A stretch of DNA of 37,333 nucleotides from an uncultured Lachnospiraceae bacterium (GTDB taxonomy: Bacteria > Bacillota > Clostridia > Lachnospirales > Lachnospiraceae): positions 1 to 37,333 of the forward strand of contig CANDMH010000006.1 in assembly GCA_947385785.1 (NCBI GenBank), given 5' to 3'. The number at the start of each line of letters is the position of its first letter. Position 1 is the stretch's first letter. A program made the position numbers and the translations under genes. The notes below the pieces were generated by a model that saw only the letters and a program-made list of their open reading frames with translations, had not been told where the DNA came from and searched no databases. Positions 1 through 7,508 of this stretch are shown here, piece by piece.

Positions 1-105
1 CTGCAATTTCCTTTTGATTATAGGGGGGTGGCGAAGCGGTTCCTGTAATATATTTTTGATTACAGGGTTCGCGAAGCGGTTCCTGTAATATATTCAGGAA
101 AAAGG
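1..105 (-). repeat. Truncated palindromic intergenic element with duplicated core
   Basis: This is the reverse complement of the element at 14230-14340 and is cut off by the window start. The core, which reads ATTACAGG, then TTCGCGAA, then CCTGTAAT, occurs twice in tandem here (about 14-50 and 57-93, the first copy degenerate) but once in the 14 kb copy. The outer parts (TCAGGAAAAAGG at 93-105, CTGCAATTTCC at 1-11) also match. The core can form a stem with 8 pairs and a TTCGCGAA-containing loop. It carries no open reading frame. Confidence 0.7.
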
Positions 106-110
106 TCAGA

Positions 111-151
111 ACGCCTGAGGTGAAGCTGTGGATTTCATGTCAGGCGTTTTT
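111..151 (+). terminator. Rho-independent terminator of a gene left of the window
   Basis: ACGCCTGA (111-118) pairs with TCAGGCGT (140-147) and is followed by a T run to 151. The loop is about 21 nt. It probably ends a plus-strand transcript entering from outside the window. Confidence 0.55.
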
Positions 152-166
152 GGACCATGGGGGCAT

Positions 167-200
167 CATGTTGCTGTGAGCGGCGAAGCCGTGAACAGCA
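167..200. other. Strong hairpin of unknown role
   Basis: TGCTGT, CGGC, GAA, GCCG and ACAGCA form a nested inverted repeat in the intergenic DNA before the toxin-antitoxin promoter. There is no T run, so termination is unlikely. Confidence 0.4.
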
Positions 201-241
201 CCTGGGGGGACATGAAATTGGCGTTGTCATGAATATTTTTA

Positions 242-270
242 TTGACAGACGGATATACTTTGTATATACT
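242..270 (+). promoter_or_regulatory. Sigma-A promoter of mazEF with repeated ATATACT motifs
   Basis: TTGACA at 242-247, a 17-bp spacer, and TATACT at 265-270 form a near-consensus promoter. The string ATATACT recurs within and after it (about 253-259, 264-270 and 283-289). That repetition is what one expects of an operator for an autoregulating MazE-type antitoxin; the operator role is inference. Confidence 0.75.
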
Positions 271-403
271 TAAGGCGTGAGATATACTCCATCATATATA
301 AAATCATATGATAAACGTTTTAGTGTACAAAGATACTGATCCACATAAGAAAGATGCATATCCACTTAAGATAGTAGACGGGCGAAGAGAGACAGGGATA
401 TCT

Positions 404-721
404 ATGGAAAGAAAAAATTTAGAGATGACAAAAGAACCTATTATGAATTTTACGGCGAAAACGATAATACGGAGGTGGGGAAACAGTCAGGGAATCAGAT
501 TGTCAAAGGAAATATTAGCACAAATGAATTTAAAGGAAGATGATACGGTAGGAATAAGTATATATGATGGGAAAATGACGATTGAGAAAATCAATAGGCC
601 TAAATATCTTAATTTGCAGGAAAGGTTAGAATCATTCTACAATAAACCGCTTGATGAAATTTATATTGAAAGTACACCGGAGGTTGAGGTAGGTGATCCG
701 AAGGGGAATGAGATTTGGTAG
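404..721 (+). CDS. mazE: MazE-type antitoxin, AbrB/SpoVT swapped-hairpin family
   Basis: The product is the DNA-binding antitoxin partner of the toxin gene that follows. The diagnostic MazE stretch RRWGNSQGIRLSKEIL is present, followed by the LKEDDTV and IEKI strands of an AbrB-like fold and an acidic C-terminal tail, which in this family wraps the toxin. The frame is open from ATG 308, but that start has no ribosome site. ATG 404 is preceded by GACAGGG at a six-base spacing and is preferred; ATG 443 would give the usual short MazE N-terminus (MNFTAKT). The stop codon at 719-721 overlaps the toxin start, so the two genes are translationally coupled. Family assignment is firm, start position is not. 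Confidence 0.8.
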   Translation: MERKNLEMTKEPIMNFTAKTIIRRWGNSQGIRLSKEILAQMNLKEDDTVGISIYDGKMTIEKINRPKYLNLQERLESFYNKPLDEIYIESTPEVEVGDPKGNEIW

Positions 722-1041
722 TTTATAAGCAGGGTGACATTATTGTTATGGATTTCAATCCTGTAAAGGGCCATGAACAGAGTGGGAGAAGGCCGGCAAT
801 TGTGTTGAGTAATGATGTTTTGAACCGCCATAGTTCATTGGCGCTTGTTTGTCCGATAACGAATACAAACAAAAAGCATCCGTTTCATGTAGAATTGGAT
901 AAGCGGACAAGGACAACGGGCGTAATACTGTGTGATCAGGTAAAAATGTTGGACATGAATGCGAGAAATGCTCAGTTTAAGGAGGAATGTCCGGAAGATT
1001 TATGGAATGAGGCGAAGGAACTGATTATAAGTTTTCTCTGA
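715..1041 (+). CDS. mazF: MazF/PemK-type mRNA interferase toxin
   Basis: This encodes a 108-residue protein of the MazF/PemK family, endoribonucleases that cleave mRNA at short sequence motifs when the antitoxin is degraded. Visible family marks are the N-terminal GDIIVMDFNPVKGHEQSGRRP segment, with the conserved Gly-His-Glu-Gln and Arg-Arg-Pro, the AIVLSN strand, the VCPITN motif, and TGVILCDQVK near residue 75, which contains conserved active-site-region residues. Length is typical. The start is TTG at 715, seven bases inside the antitoxin gene, supported by AAGGGG eight bases upstream; the next in-frame ATG (748) would remove conserved residues. The pair is transcribed from the promoter at 242. 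No terminator is obvious after 1041. Confidence 0.88.
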   Translation: MVVYKQGDIIVMDFNPVKGHEQSGRRPAIVLSNDVLNRHSSLALVCPITNTNKKHPFHVELDKRTRTTGVILCDQVKMLDMNARNAQFKEECPEDLWNEAKELIISFL

Positions 1042-1185
1042 TGACTCAGAAGCAATAAATGCTGTATATGGGCGGTGCTCTATCAGGTCGGAAATCGGAC
1101 TTCCGGGTCGCCTGGGGTGTAGATTGAAAACAGGCTGCTTTCAGAAATTATCTGTCTGAAATTCAGGAAAGTTTGAGGATATACT

Positions 1186-2103
1186 ATGGATGATGCGCGG
1201 CAGATTACAATTACCAATATTCCTGAGATATCTGCAATTTATTTTGCGTTGCTGCAATGCGGATATGATTACTATGCCATCGAGCGGAGCCGGGAGCATA
1301 ACGATAGAATTCTAAGCTTTGTCGGTATGAATGATGTTCCGTTCTTCTTCTCCCAGATCAGGCAGGACACCTGTGAGGTTTATCCGTACTGGCCTCGCGC
1401 GGCGATTCTGGAAACCGCCACATTCCATCTGCTGCCAGACCATTCGCAGTTCCGGAATTATGATGTCTTCCGCAGCCGCATTATGTCTGCCGGAAATATC
1501 ACTAATCGTGAACGGGATCAAAGGCTATGGGATTGGATCCATGATTTTCCAACAGCAATCTCCAAAGTTCTCTCCAGTGACTCCTTTTGCCGCTATCTGG
1601 AATGGGAAAACAGTTGGATCGCAAAACTGAATATCCTGCATAAGGCAGAGTTGCAGCTGATTCAATCCTGTTTGAATATATGCATATCCAGATATGATTC
1701 TCCTGTACAGGACATACGGATTGTAATAAATCCAGTTAAATGTGTTTACTCTGCAGACTACTATCTGGAGAAAAGCTGTTTCCTGTTTAGTTCTGGTGTA
1801 TTTCGGTCAGCTTCTGTGATACATGAATTCCTCCACCATGTCGTCCATACTGCTGTGACCACGGTAACGGATATCGTCCTGGAAAAGGAAAGAGTCTATC
1901 CAGGTATTGATGATTCTTATTATTTGTCTGGTGATAAGGACGGACAGTTAAATGCCTTTGAGGAATACGCTGTTCGGGAACTGACAGCAAATATTTTATC
2001 AGAGCGCTTCCCTGAAAACATTACCGTCTTTTTACGGCATATTGCGGAAAATGAAACGTCGGTCCGTACGGATTCAGCTGATAATTTCACCGGAGCACGC
2101 TAA
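1186..2103 (+). CDS. Orphan putative zinc metallopeptidase (HExxH)
   Basis: I do not recognise the family of this 305-residue protein. The only clear signature is VIHEFLHHVVH, with His213, Glu214 and His217 forming an HExxH zinc motif, followed about 45 residues later by NAFEEYAVRELTANI. The acidic residues there (259, 260, 265) could supply a third, gluzincin-type ligand. There is no signal peptide or membrane segment, so it is probably cytoplasmic. The first 140 residues are rich in aromatics and have no motif I can name. The ATG start is supported by TGAGGA about six bases upstream. It follows mazEF by 145 bp on the same strand, but nothing shows that they work together. Peptidase activity is inferred from the motif alone. 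Confidence 0.55.
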   Translation: MDDARQITITNIPEISAIYFALLQCGYDYYAIERSREHNDRILSFVGMNDVPFFFSQIRQDTCEVYPYWPRAAILETATFHLLPDHSQFRNYDVFRSRIMSAGNITNRERDQRLWDWIHDFPTAISKVLSSDSFCRYLEWENSWIAKLNILHKAELQLIQSCLNICISRYDSPVQDIRIVINPVKCVYSADYYLEKSCFLFSSGVFRSASVIHEFLHHVVHTAVTTVTDIVLEKERVYPGIDDSYYLSGDKDGQLNAFEEYAVRELTANILSERFPENITVFLRHIAENETSVRTDSADNFTGAR

Positions 2104-2209
2104 ATTGAATAGGACTGGGGAACGCGCTGCATTCCCGGCAGCCCTGCCAAGTCCTGCGGCGGATTGCATACAACGCAAAGCGCCGCGACTGTCGCCATCT
2201 AATGATTTG

Positions 2210-2997
2210 TTACATAAGAATATCCACATGCTCCCGCAATGCAGGGCGCAGGTCTGCCTCCCTGGCGGCTCCTGCTTTTTCGTCTGCCCCCTTGACAGTT
2301 CCTGTTTTTCCTGTGTCTGCTCTCCCTGCAGAGGATTTCGCGGCATCCGGCCTTTCGGCGGTGTCTGTTTCCCCGGCGGCCGGCTTCTCTGCACTGTCTC
2401 TTTCTCCGGAAACCGTTTCCTCCGCAGTATCTGCTCTTGTGGAGCCTGTCCCTTTCACTGCGTTTTTACTGGAAGTCTGCGCAGCTTCTTTCAGTGTCCG
2501 GCTGGCCTCCGCCAGTGTACTCATCTGTGCGGATTCAGCGGCCTGCGCCTTCTGCTGCGCCTCTGCGAGCTCCGCTTCCTTTGCGGAGGTATCCTGACCT
2601 GCATCCTGTTTGATTTCAGCCTTGAGGACGCCGGCTCTGCCCTCCATCCGTGATGCCACATTGCCCTGTACCTTTGCCTGCCTGAGGGAGGAATCGGCGG
2701 AAAGCAGAGCCTGCATACCCGCCTGGGAGATGCTTACTGTCTGTCCGGCAGCATCCTCCTTCCCGCTGTTTTGCCTGTTTTCTCTTTCGGCGGCACGCTC
2801 TGCCTGCTGCTCCCTGCGCTTTTCCGCCTGGCGCTGCTGCAGCTGCTGGTTTAAGCTGGCAATTTCCTGTTGGATTTCCTGCTTTTTTTCGCCTTATCTT
2901 CCGGAGTCAGGTTTTTGTCAGCGCTGATTTTCTGGAGCTGTTTCCGGGCATTTGCAATCTGATTCTGAATATTTTTGCTGACAGAATTGTTCTGCAT
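2210..2997 (-). pseudogene. FlxA-like coiled-coil protein, frame broken at an A7 run
   Basis: Reading from ATG 2997 gives MQNNSVSKNIQNQIANARKQ and then LTPEDKAKK, the start of the FlxA-like family common in Lachnospiraceae, of unknown function. At the homopolymer A7 (2883-2889 on the plus strand as T7) the frame is lost, and a stop follows about nine codons later. Inserting one A restores KKKQEIQQEIASLNQQLQQ and runs on without interruption to the stop at 2210. The second part includes a coiled coil (AELAEAQQKAQAAESAQM) and an Ala/Glu/Thr-rich low-complexity tail. The gene follows the transglutaminase-like gene by 37 bp on the same strand. The break may be a sequencing error, a true mutation, or corrected by slippage. 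Confidence 0.65.
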
Positions 2998-3034
2998 ATT
3001 CGGGCCGACGCCTGCCAGACGGGCATTTGGCGTT

Positions 3035-3931
3035 TTACACCCTCACCAACGGGCTGTTCAGTATCCGGAACTTTCGCTCCTGTTCCCAGAGTGCACAAAG
3101 CTCCTTGAAATATTTGTCCGGCTCCAAAAGCAATTTCGCCAGCTGGTCCAGCTCCTGCAGTTCCCCTTCTGTCAGCCGGTCCAGTCTCCCGTACAGCCAG
3201 GAGGGCAGAAAGGTGTAGGTCAGCTCCTGATTCATCAGCGCATGAAAATCGTATATCAGATAGCGTATCAGCGCCGGGAGGGCACAGGTGCCCAGTCCGT
3301 CCGCATAGAGAAACTGTTTTCCGTCCGTTTTTCCGCATCTTAATGCAATCCATGCTTCCGCCGCCCAGTCAAAGCTGTCAGGGGGCATGTCGTACTGGGA
3401 AAGCGGCATGCCTCCCTCTTCGTAAAATCCGTCTGCGTCAAAGGTAACCCACCGGCCCTCTTCCTCGCTGTAGTACTGATTAATCCAATGGTCCATGCTG
3501 ACTCCTTCCTTAAAATAAGGGGCGAAACCGGCGCGGCATCTGGCCGGGATGCCCTTGGCCTTCAGAATGGCGCTCATAAGAACGGATACATAACGGCATG
3601 TTACTACAATTTTGTCTTCTACCTTCCTGTCCTTCACAAAACCACGCTCATCCATCCGAAACAATTCCGCCGTCATTGCAGGTGCCGTCAGAAAGACGTC
3701 ATCCTCACACCGCATCCGATACCAGGGGTAGCGGTTCATATCGCCGTATAAAAGGCCTTCGTTGGCATTGGTATTCCCCTCCATCAGGGTCACCCTGTGT
3801 ATCACCTGGCTGCAGACCAGCCTGCCCAGTACCGGAATCTCGTCCGGCAAAGAACGGAAATAGTCTCCGTAGGCTCCCGCATAAGTGTAGGTCCCCGTTT
3901 TCCTGTAATGTTCCAAAATGTACGCTTCCAT
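3035..3931 (-). CDS. Transglutaminase-like cysteine protein
   Basis: This 298-residue protein has the papain-like triad of the transglutaminase-like superfamily. Cys112 lies in TCRYVSVLMSAILKAKGIPA, the usual nucleophile helix followed by the GIPAR turn. His148 is in MDHWINQYY and Asp165 in WVTFDADGFY. Bacterial members are mostly hydrolases or peptidases, and the substrate here is unknown. No signal peptide is seen, so it is probably cytoplasmic. The C-terminal 100 residues are helical and acidic (LTEGELQELDQLAKLLLEP). The ATG start has AGGAGGAGACAGTA just upstream, a strong ribosome site. It is directly upstream of the FlxA-like gene on the same strand. A sensor-kinase remnant precedes it. 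Confidence 0.8.
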   Translation of the reverse strand: MEAYILEHYRKTGTYTYAGAYGDYFRSLPDEIPVLGRLVCSQVIHRVTLMEGNTNANEGLLYGDMNRYPWYRMRCEDDVFLTAPAMTAELFRMDERGFVKDRKVEDKIVVTCRYVSVLMSAILKAKGIPARCRAGFAPYFKEGVSMDHWINQYYSEEEGRWVTFDADGFYEEGGMPLSQYDMPPDSFDWAAEAWIALRCGKTDGKQFLYADGLGTCALPALIRYLIYDFHALMNQELTYTFLPSWLYGRLDRLTEGELQELDQLAKLLLEPDKYFKELCALWEQERKFRILNSPLVRV

Positions 3932-3952
3932 TTACTGTCTCCTCCTGTATCC

Positions 3953-3983
3953 CGAAAATAACGCTGCAGACATTTCCTTAGCG
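3953..3983. repeat. Fragment of the palindromic intergenic element
   Basis: On the minus strand this reads TAAGGAAATGTCTGCAG directly joined to CGTTATTTTCGG. These are the left and right arms of the roughly 105-bp element (see 11536 and 23377) with the centre missing. It lies just upstream of the ribosome site of the transglutaminase-like gene. Confidence 0.4.
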
Positions 3984-4136
3984 GCTTCGCAAACCACTGT
4001 TTTTTAACCCGCATTCCGTATGCGTTTGGAGTCTCGGGCCGATGTCAGGGACAGTATAACAGCTTCAGGAATAATTATCCTGACTTTAAGTGCTGCCTTT
4101 TGTTCGCTTCATCTTTTTCCTGCGCTGTCCGGATGG

Positions 4137-4405
4137 TCAGGGAAGAGGTGTGGCCTTGATACCCGAGTCCGTGGGATAATAAAAATCCGTCCGGAAGGAC
4201 AGGTCTTTTTTCTCCGTCTCGTCCTTCCATTCCTGTAATATCACATCCGTTACAGGATTGCCGCTGCCCATTCCTCCTGCCGGCCCGGCCAGGGCAGCCT
4301 TTAAATCGGCGCTGTACGCCCTCGCCTCATCCGGTTTGTTCCGGCATAGAGGGATTCCAGGGTGAGGAGATGACTGTGAAATATTTCATGCTGTGCGGTT
4401 GCCTC
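4137..4405 (-). pseudogene. Remnant of an AgrC-like GHKL sensor histidine kinase
   Basis: Two overlapping minus-strand frames together read AQHEIFHSHLLTLESLYAG and then NKPDEARAYSADLKAAL, with GNPVTDVILQEWKDE and DFYYPTD after it. The order (an H-box-like helix, an EAR-Y helix, the GNPVxDxIL motif, then a short strand) matches the dimerisation region of AgrC/GHKL kinases; the intact kinase at 15551 has RHDYHNHIQTL and TGNVMVDAILNSK in the same order. The frame shifts near 4343, and the reading stops at 4137, before any ATP-binding N-box. No start or ribosome site is seen upstream. I treat it as a decayed C-terminally truncated fragment. Confidence 0.45.
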
Positions 4406-4478
4406 CTGGAAACAACACTAAATCAGTGTTCCGATTTAATGAAAACCTGCAGCATAAAAACCAGACGCCCGGTTTAAG

Positions 4479-5696
4479 CTACGTAAGCAGTAAATCCGCT
4501 TTTCTGAGCAGGAAATCAATGATATTCATATGCACGATACCATCGTGGCTCAAATCGATTTTGTCAAGGGACATCACGAACTTTGGCGATGCGTCCGTGA
4601 TTTTACGGTAAGCGCCGAATTCCCTTTTGACAGTCTCTTCACTGGCAAGCAGATAGGCAACCTGGATAAAGCATTTCTTTCCGTCCCTGACAGCGACAAA
4701 ATCAATTTCCCCTTTGAAAGTTTTTCCGGCAAATACGGTATAACCTCTGGTAACCAGTTCATTATAAATGATGTTTTCCAGGAAAAAAGTATCCTCATAA
4801 TTGATTGTATTTGTATTGATCGTACGAAAGCCCATGTCTATGGCATAATATTTTTCCCGATTGCTCAGGGCAGACTTTCCTGTAATGTTATATCTGCCCA
4901 CGCCGTGAATGAGATAAGCTTTTTTCATGCGTTCCAGATAATTGTAAATCGTTCTTCTGGAAATCTCTTTCTGTTCTTTTTTATAAGCCTCAATGACATT
5001 ATCAATGGAAAATTCTTTGCCGGCATTGGCAAGGATATACAATGAGATATCCAGGAATGCTTTCCTGTCCGCGTTCCGGCTCTTTCCTACAATGTCCCGG
5101 TTCACGATGCTTGTATAGAGATTGGACAGGTATCTGTGTATTGATGTCTCATCTTTATAATCGAATCGAAGAGGAAATCCACCCCATTTCAGGTAGTCTG
5201 AAAACATCTCATCGCTCCATTCCATTCGATTGAGCTCATAGTATTGTTTCATCTCATAGAAGGAAAAGGGAAGTATTTCAAATTCCACAGTTCGTCCGGT
5301 CAAAAGTGTCGCCAGTTCCCCGGATAATAATGTGGAATTGCTCCCCGTCACGAACAAAGATACATCCAGGGTTGCCCGGAATGAAGCCAGAGCCTTTTCA
5401 AAGTTTTTTATATGCTGAATCTCGTCCAGGAAGATATAATGTTTTCCTTCGTGGGTGATTCGGCTTTTAATCTCTTTGTTCAAATCCGAAGCATCCACGA
5501 TATATTCATAGTCCATGTCTTCAAGGTTCAGATAAATGATGTTATCGCCCGGGACTCCTTTTTCTGTCAGTTCATCCCTGATAGTACCGAGAAGAATGGA
5601 TTTTCCACATCTTCTTACTCCGGTTATGACCTTGATGATGTCAGAATCATAATAGGGACGGATTTGTTTAAGGTATGTTTCTCTTTTTAACCTCAT
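4479..5696 (-). CDS. AAA+ ATPase with DUF4143 C-terminal domain
   Basis: This is a 405-residue protein of the widespread AAA_14/DUF4143 type (COG1373). The Walker A motif GVRRCGKS is at residues 26-33, Walker B YIFLDE at 87-92, and a sensor-like FVTGSN near 115-120. The C-terminal half carries a winged-helix-like segment (SRRTIYNYLERMKKAYLIHG) and a PD-(D/E)XK-like core, GEIDFVAVRDGKKCFIQV. Its biological role is not established; such genes are often scattered in multiple copies in gut anaerobes. The frame opens with GTG at 5705, but ATG 5696 has GAGGTG at a six-base spacing and is chosen. It stands alone between a degraded kinase remnant and a lipoprotein gene. Confidence 0.85.
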   Translation of the reverse strand: MRLKRETYLKQIRPYYDSDIIKVITGVRRCGKSILLGTIRDELTEKGVPGDNIIYLNLEDMDYEYIVDASDLNKEIKSRITHEGKHYIFLDEIQHIKNFEKALASFRATLDVSLFVTGSNSTLLSGELATLLTGRTVEFEILPFSFYEMKQYYELNRMEWSDEMFSDYLKWGGFPLRFDYKDETSIHRYLSNLYTSIVNRDIVGKSRNADRKAFLDISLYILANAGKEFSIDNVIEAYKKEQKEISRRTIYNYLERMKKAYLIHGVGRYNITGKSALSNREKYYAIDMGFRTINTNTINYEDTFFLENIIYNELVTRGYTVFAGKTFKGEIDFVAVRDGKKCFIQVAYLLASEETVKREFGAYRKITDASPKFVMSLDKIDLSHDGIVHMNIIDFLLRKADLLLT

Positions 5697-5815
5697 TTTA
5701 TGCACCTCTATGTTTCACATAATAACATATTTTTGGATTTTGTGCAAGGTAACCGTTCACATATTGCAATATATTTTCATTTGCGAAAAGTAAAGTGCAT
5801 TTGGGGTACATCCAT

Positions 5816-6643
5816 TTAGCCTTCTGATGCGCCGGATCCGGTCTGCGGAATATCCACCGCAACCATCCGATCCGCAATCTCTGCATTCACATTCTGAATA
5901 TAAACTTCCACGCCTGTGCTGGTCCGTTTCAGATCATAGATAAACTCATCATTTTCATCCAGCTCGAATTTCTCAAGCAGTGTCCCATTGCTGTCATACA
6001 GGTCATTCCAGAACAGATAGACAACGGTGTCCATGGAGAAGGGAATGTCGCCATCCGTATCGTCCTTCCCGTACCAGGTGAGACGCGCGCCAAAGAACTC
6101 CTTGTCCCACTGATGGGTTTCGGTGTTGTAAAAGCCGTAATAGCCCACATAAGGGCTGATGTGCCCGTCCACGATCCAGTATCCGTCCACGGCCATTATA
6201 TCGGAAATGCCGTTTACGCCGTCATATCTGTCTTTGATATCAATGGTTTCCCCGTCCAGCACCACTGTGGTACGGGGGCCGAAGGACGCCTTGCCGCCGC
6301 TTTCGGAGGTTACTTCTCTTCGGAATTCGTCCTTTACGTCGGACAGTGGTTCAGTGCCGTTTTCGGCCTGGGCGCTGCTTTCGGATTCCGTCTCCCGGAT
6401 ATCCGTGTTCCGGGTATCTGCCGTCTGGATATCTGCCTCCTTATCCGCCGTCTTGATATCTGCCTCCTTACCCTCCGCCTGGATATCTGCTTCCTTATCC
6501 GCTGCTGCTATCTGGCTTTTGGATTCGGTTTTGCTTTCTGCGTCTGCCATTCCGCACCCGCCGGGTACTGTGGCAGCCAATGCCGCGGCGCATCCCAGGG
6601 CTATGGTCAGTTTTCCGGTCTTTGTTTTATACTTTTTCATCAT
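5816..6643 (-). CDS. Lipoprotein with 10-residue KEADIQ-type repeats, unknown function
   Basis: The mature product is predicted to be a surface lipoprotein. After MMKKYKTKTGK there is a hydrophobic signal ending in VPGGC, a somewhat atypical lipobox. Residues about 40-80 are near-perfect 10-residue repeats (KEADIQAEGK, KEADIKTADK, KEADIQTADT), a spacer-like linker. The C-terminal 160 residues form a compact domain (VVLDGETIDIKDRYDGVNG, GYWIVDGHISPYVGYYGFYN, IYDLKRTSTGVEVYIQNV) that I cannot assign. The open frame extends to 6796, but the extra 51 codons run through a repeat element. ATG 6643 is preceded by GGAAGCGAGG and followed by a proper signal peptide, so it is chosen. Confidence 0.75.
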   Translation of the reverse strand: MMKKYKTKTGKLTIALGCAAALAATVPGGCGMADAESKTESKSQIAAADKEADIQAEGKEADIKTADKEADIQTADTRNTDIRETESESSAQAENGTEPLSDVKDEFRREVTSESGGKASFGPRTTVVLDGETIDIKDRYDGVNGISDIMAVDGYWIVDGHISPYVGYYGFYNTETHQWDKEFFGARLTWYGKDDTDGDIPFSMDTVVYLFWNDLYDSNGTLLEKFELDENDEFIYDLKRTSTGVEVYIQNVNAEIADRMVAVDIPQTGSGASEG

Positions 6644-6651
6644 TTGATGCC

Positions 6652-6724
6652 TCGCTTCCTTTTTTGTATTTCCGGGCTTTTTCCTGAAGAAGCTGTATCG
6701 GTTATTTCCCGACAATCCCTGATG
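6652..6724 (+). repeat. Half copy of the palindromic intergenic element
   Basis: This segment reads TTTCCGGGCTTTTTCCTGAA and then GTTATTTCCCGACAATCCCTGA, matching the right half of the copies at 11536 and 23377. It forms part of the 5' leader of the lipoprotein gene transcribed leftward and explains the false in-frame extension of that gene. Confidence 0.6.
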
Positions 6725-6848
6725 GGAGCTGTCCTGTAAAGTATAGTCCGGGTTTGCATCATTTCCGCTAATTATTTGCATCATTTTAAGCTCCAATTAC
6801 AATGACCGGAAATTGTGGGGAAGCGGAGCCGGAGAGGTTTATAAATAT

Positions 6849-6885
6849 AAACAGATTATAAAAAATCAGAAAACAGATTATAAAA
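6849..6885 (+). promoter_or_regulatory. Direct repeat resembling a LytTR response-regulator site
   Basis: AAACAGATTATAAAA occurs at 6849-6863 and again, identically, at 6871-6885, a 22-bp period or two helical turns. It sits directly upstream of the -35 box at 6891. The ACAG-TTA theme with this spacing resembles sites of AgrA/LytTR regulators (two ACAGTTAAG-like boxes, period about 21). The regulator identity is inference. Confidence 0.5.
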
Positions 6886-6890
6886 CATCA

Positions 6891-6919
6891 TTGTAAATGG
6901 CCCTGCACTGCTATATAAT
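6891..6919 (+). promoter_or_regulatory. Sigma-A promoter of the 6960-cstA operon
   Basis: TTGTAA at 6891-6896, a 17-bp spacer, and TATAAT at 6914-6919. The -35 box is weak (4/6), consistent with a need for an activator bound at the direct repeats just upstream. Confidence 0.65.
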
Positions 6920-6959
6920 AACTGGAAATGTGATGAAATAAGCGTTTTTAAGAAAGAAT

Positions 6960-7508
6960 GTGTCTGTTTTTATGGAATATACCAGAGAAGAAGCGCTGAG
7001 CCGGCTGCTGGAAAGCTACAGGGCTTATTACAACATTACAATGGCGGAAGAGGGACAAAAGCCCCTGGCCGCGGTCTGCGAGTTTTTCGAGCGTTCGGAG
7101 AAATATGTGGTTTCCAGGCAGGCGAATCTGTGGGCGGCGAACTGTGAGGAATTTGTCTACCTGTATGAGGTGGAGCACCTCACCAGGGAAATATTCGAAA
7201 AATGCCGCGACGAGGCGTGGGAGGATGGCCTTCATCGCGCGCATATCGGATCCGGGCATATGTATACTTATGTCACGCCCGTCTTTCTCTGTGATACCTG
7301 CGGGGAAGATGCCAGAAGGGCGCTGCGGAAGTGCCGCATTTACAAAAGTTTTCGATTTTCCCTGCACGGATGGATGGATTTTCATACTGCCGTGCTGGAG
7401 GTTCTGGAGGACAACAGAATCACCACCAACGGAAGCGGGAAATGTGTGGGGAAAGTTTTGAAAAATGTATTACACTTAAATAAGAGGAAAAGGAGAAAGA
7501 ATTTATGA
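6960..7508 (+). CDS. Unknown cytoplasmic protein coupled to cstA
   Basis: This encodes about 182 residues that I do not recognise. It has no signal peptide or membrane segment. The N-terminal half is helical (REEALSRLLESYRAYYNITM, then CEFFERSEKYVVSRQANLWA). The middle has an acidic-aromatic stretch (ANCEEFVYLYEVEHLTREIF). A CDTC pair follows (VFLCDTCGEDARRALRKC), and the tail is strongly basic (NKRKRRKNL). GTG 6960 (close to AAGAAAG) and ATG 6972 are both possible starts. Its stop overlaps the cstA start in an ATGA arrangement, so the two are translationally coupled, and both are expected to be transcribed from the promoter at 6891. A role in CstA expression or activity is a reasonable guess from the coupling only. 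Confidence 0.75.
   Translation: MSVFMEYTREEALSRLLESYRAYYNITMAEEGQKPLAAVCEFFERSEKYVVSRQANLWAANCEEFVYLYEVEHLTREIFEKCRDEAWEDGLHRAHIGSGHMYTYVTPVFLCDTCGEDARRALRKCRIYKSFRFSLHGWMDFHTAVLEVLEDNRITTNGSGKCVGKVLKNVLHLNKRKRRKNL

Noticed and set aside
2042..2653. Plus-strand open frame (203 codons) overlapping the HExxH gene end
   Set aside because: Cys/Phe/Gly-rich translation opposite the FlxA-like tail; no start context or motif.
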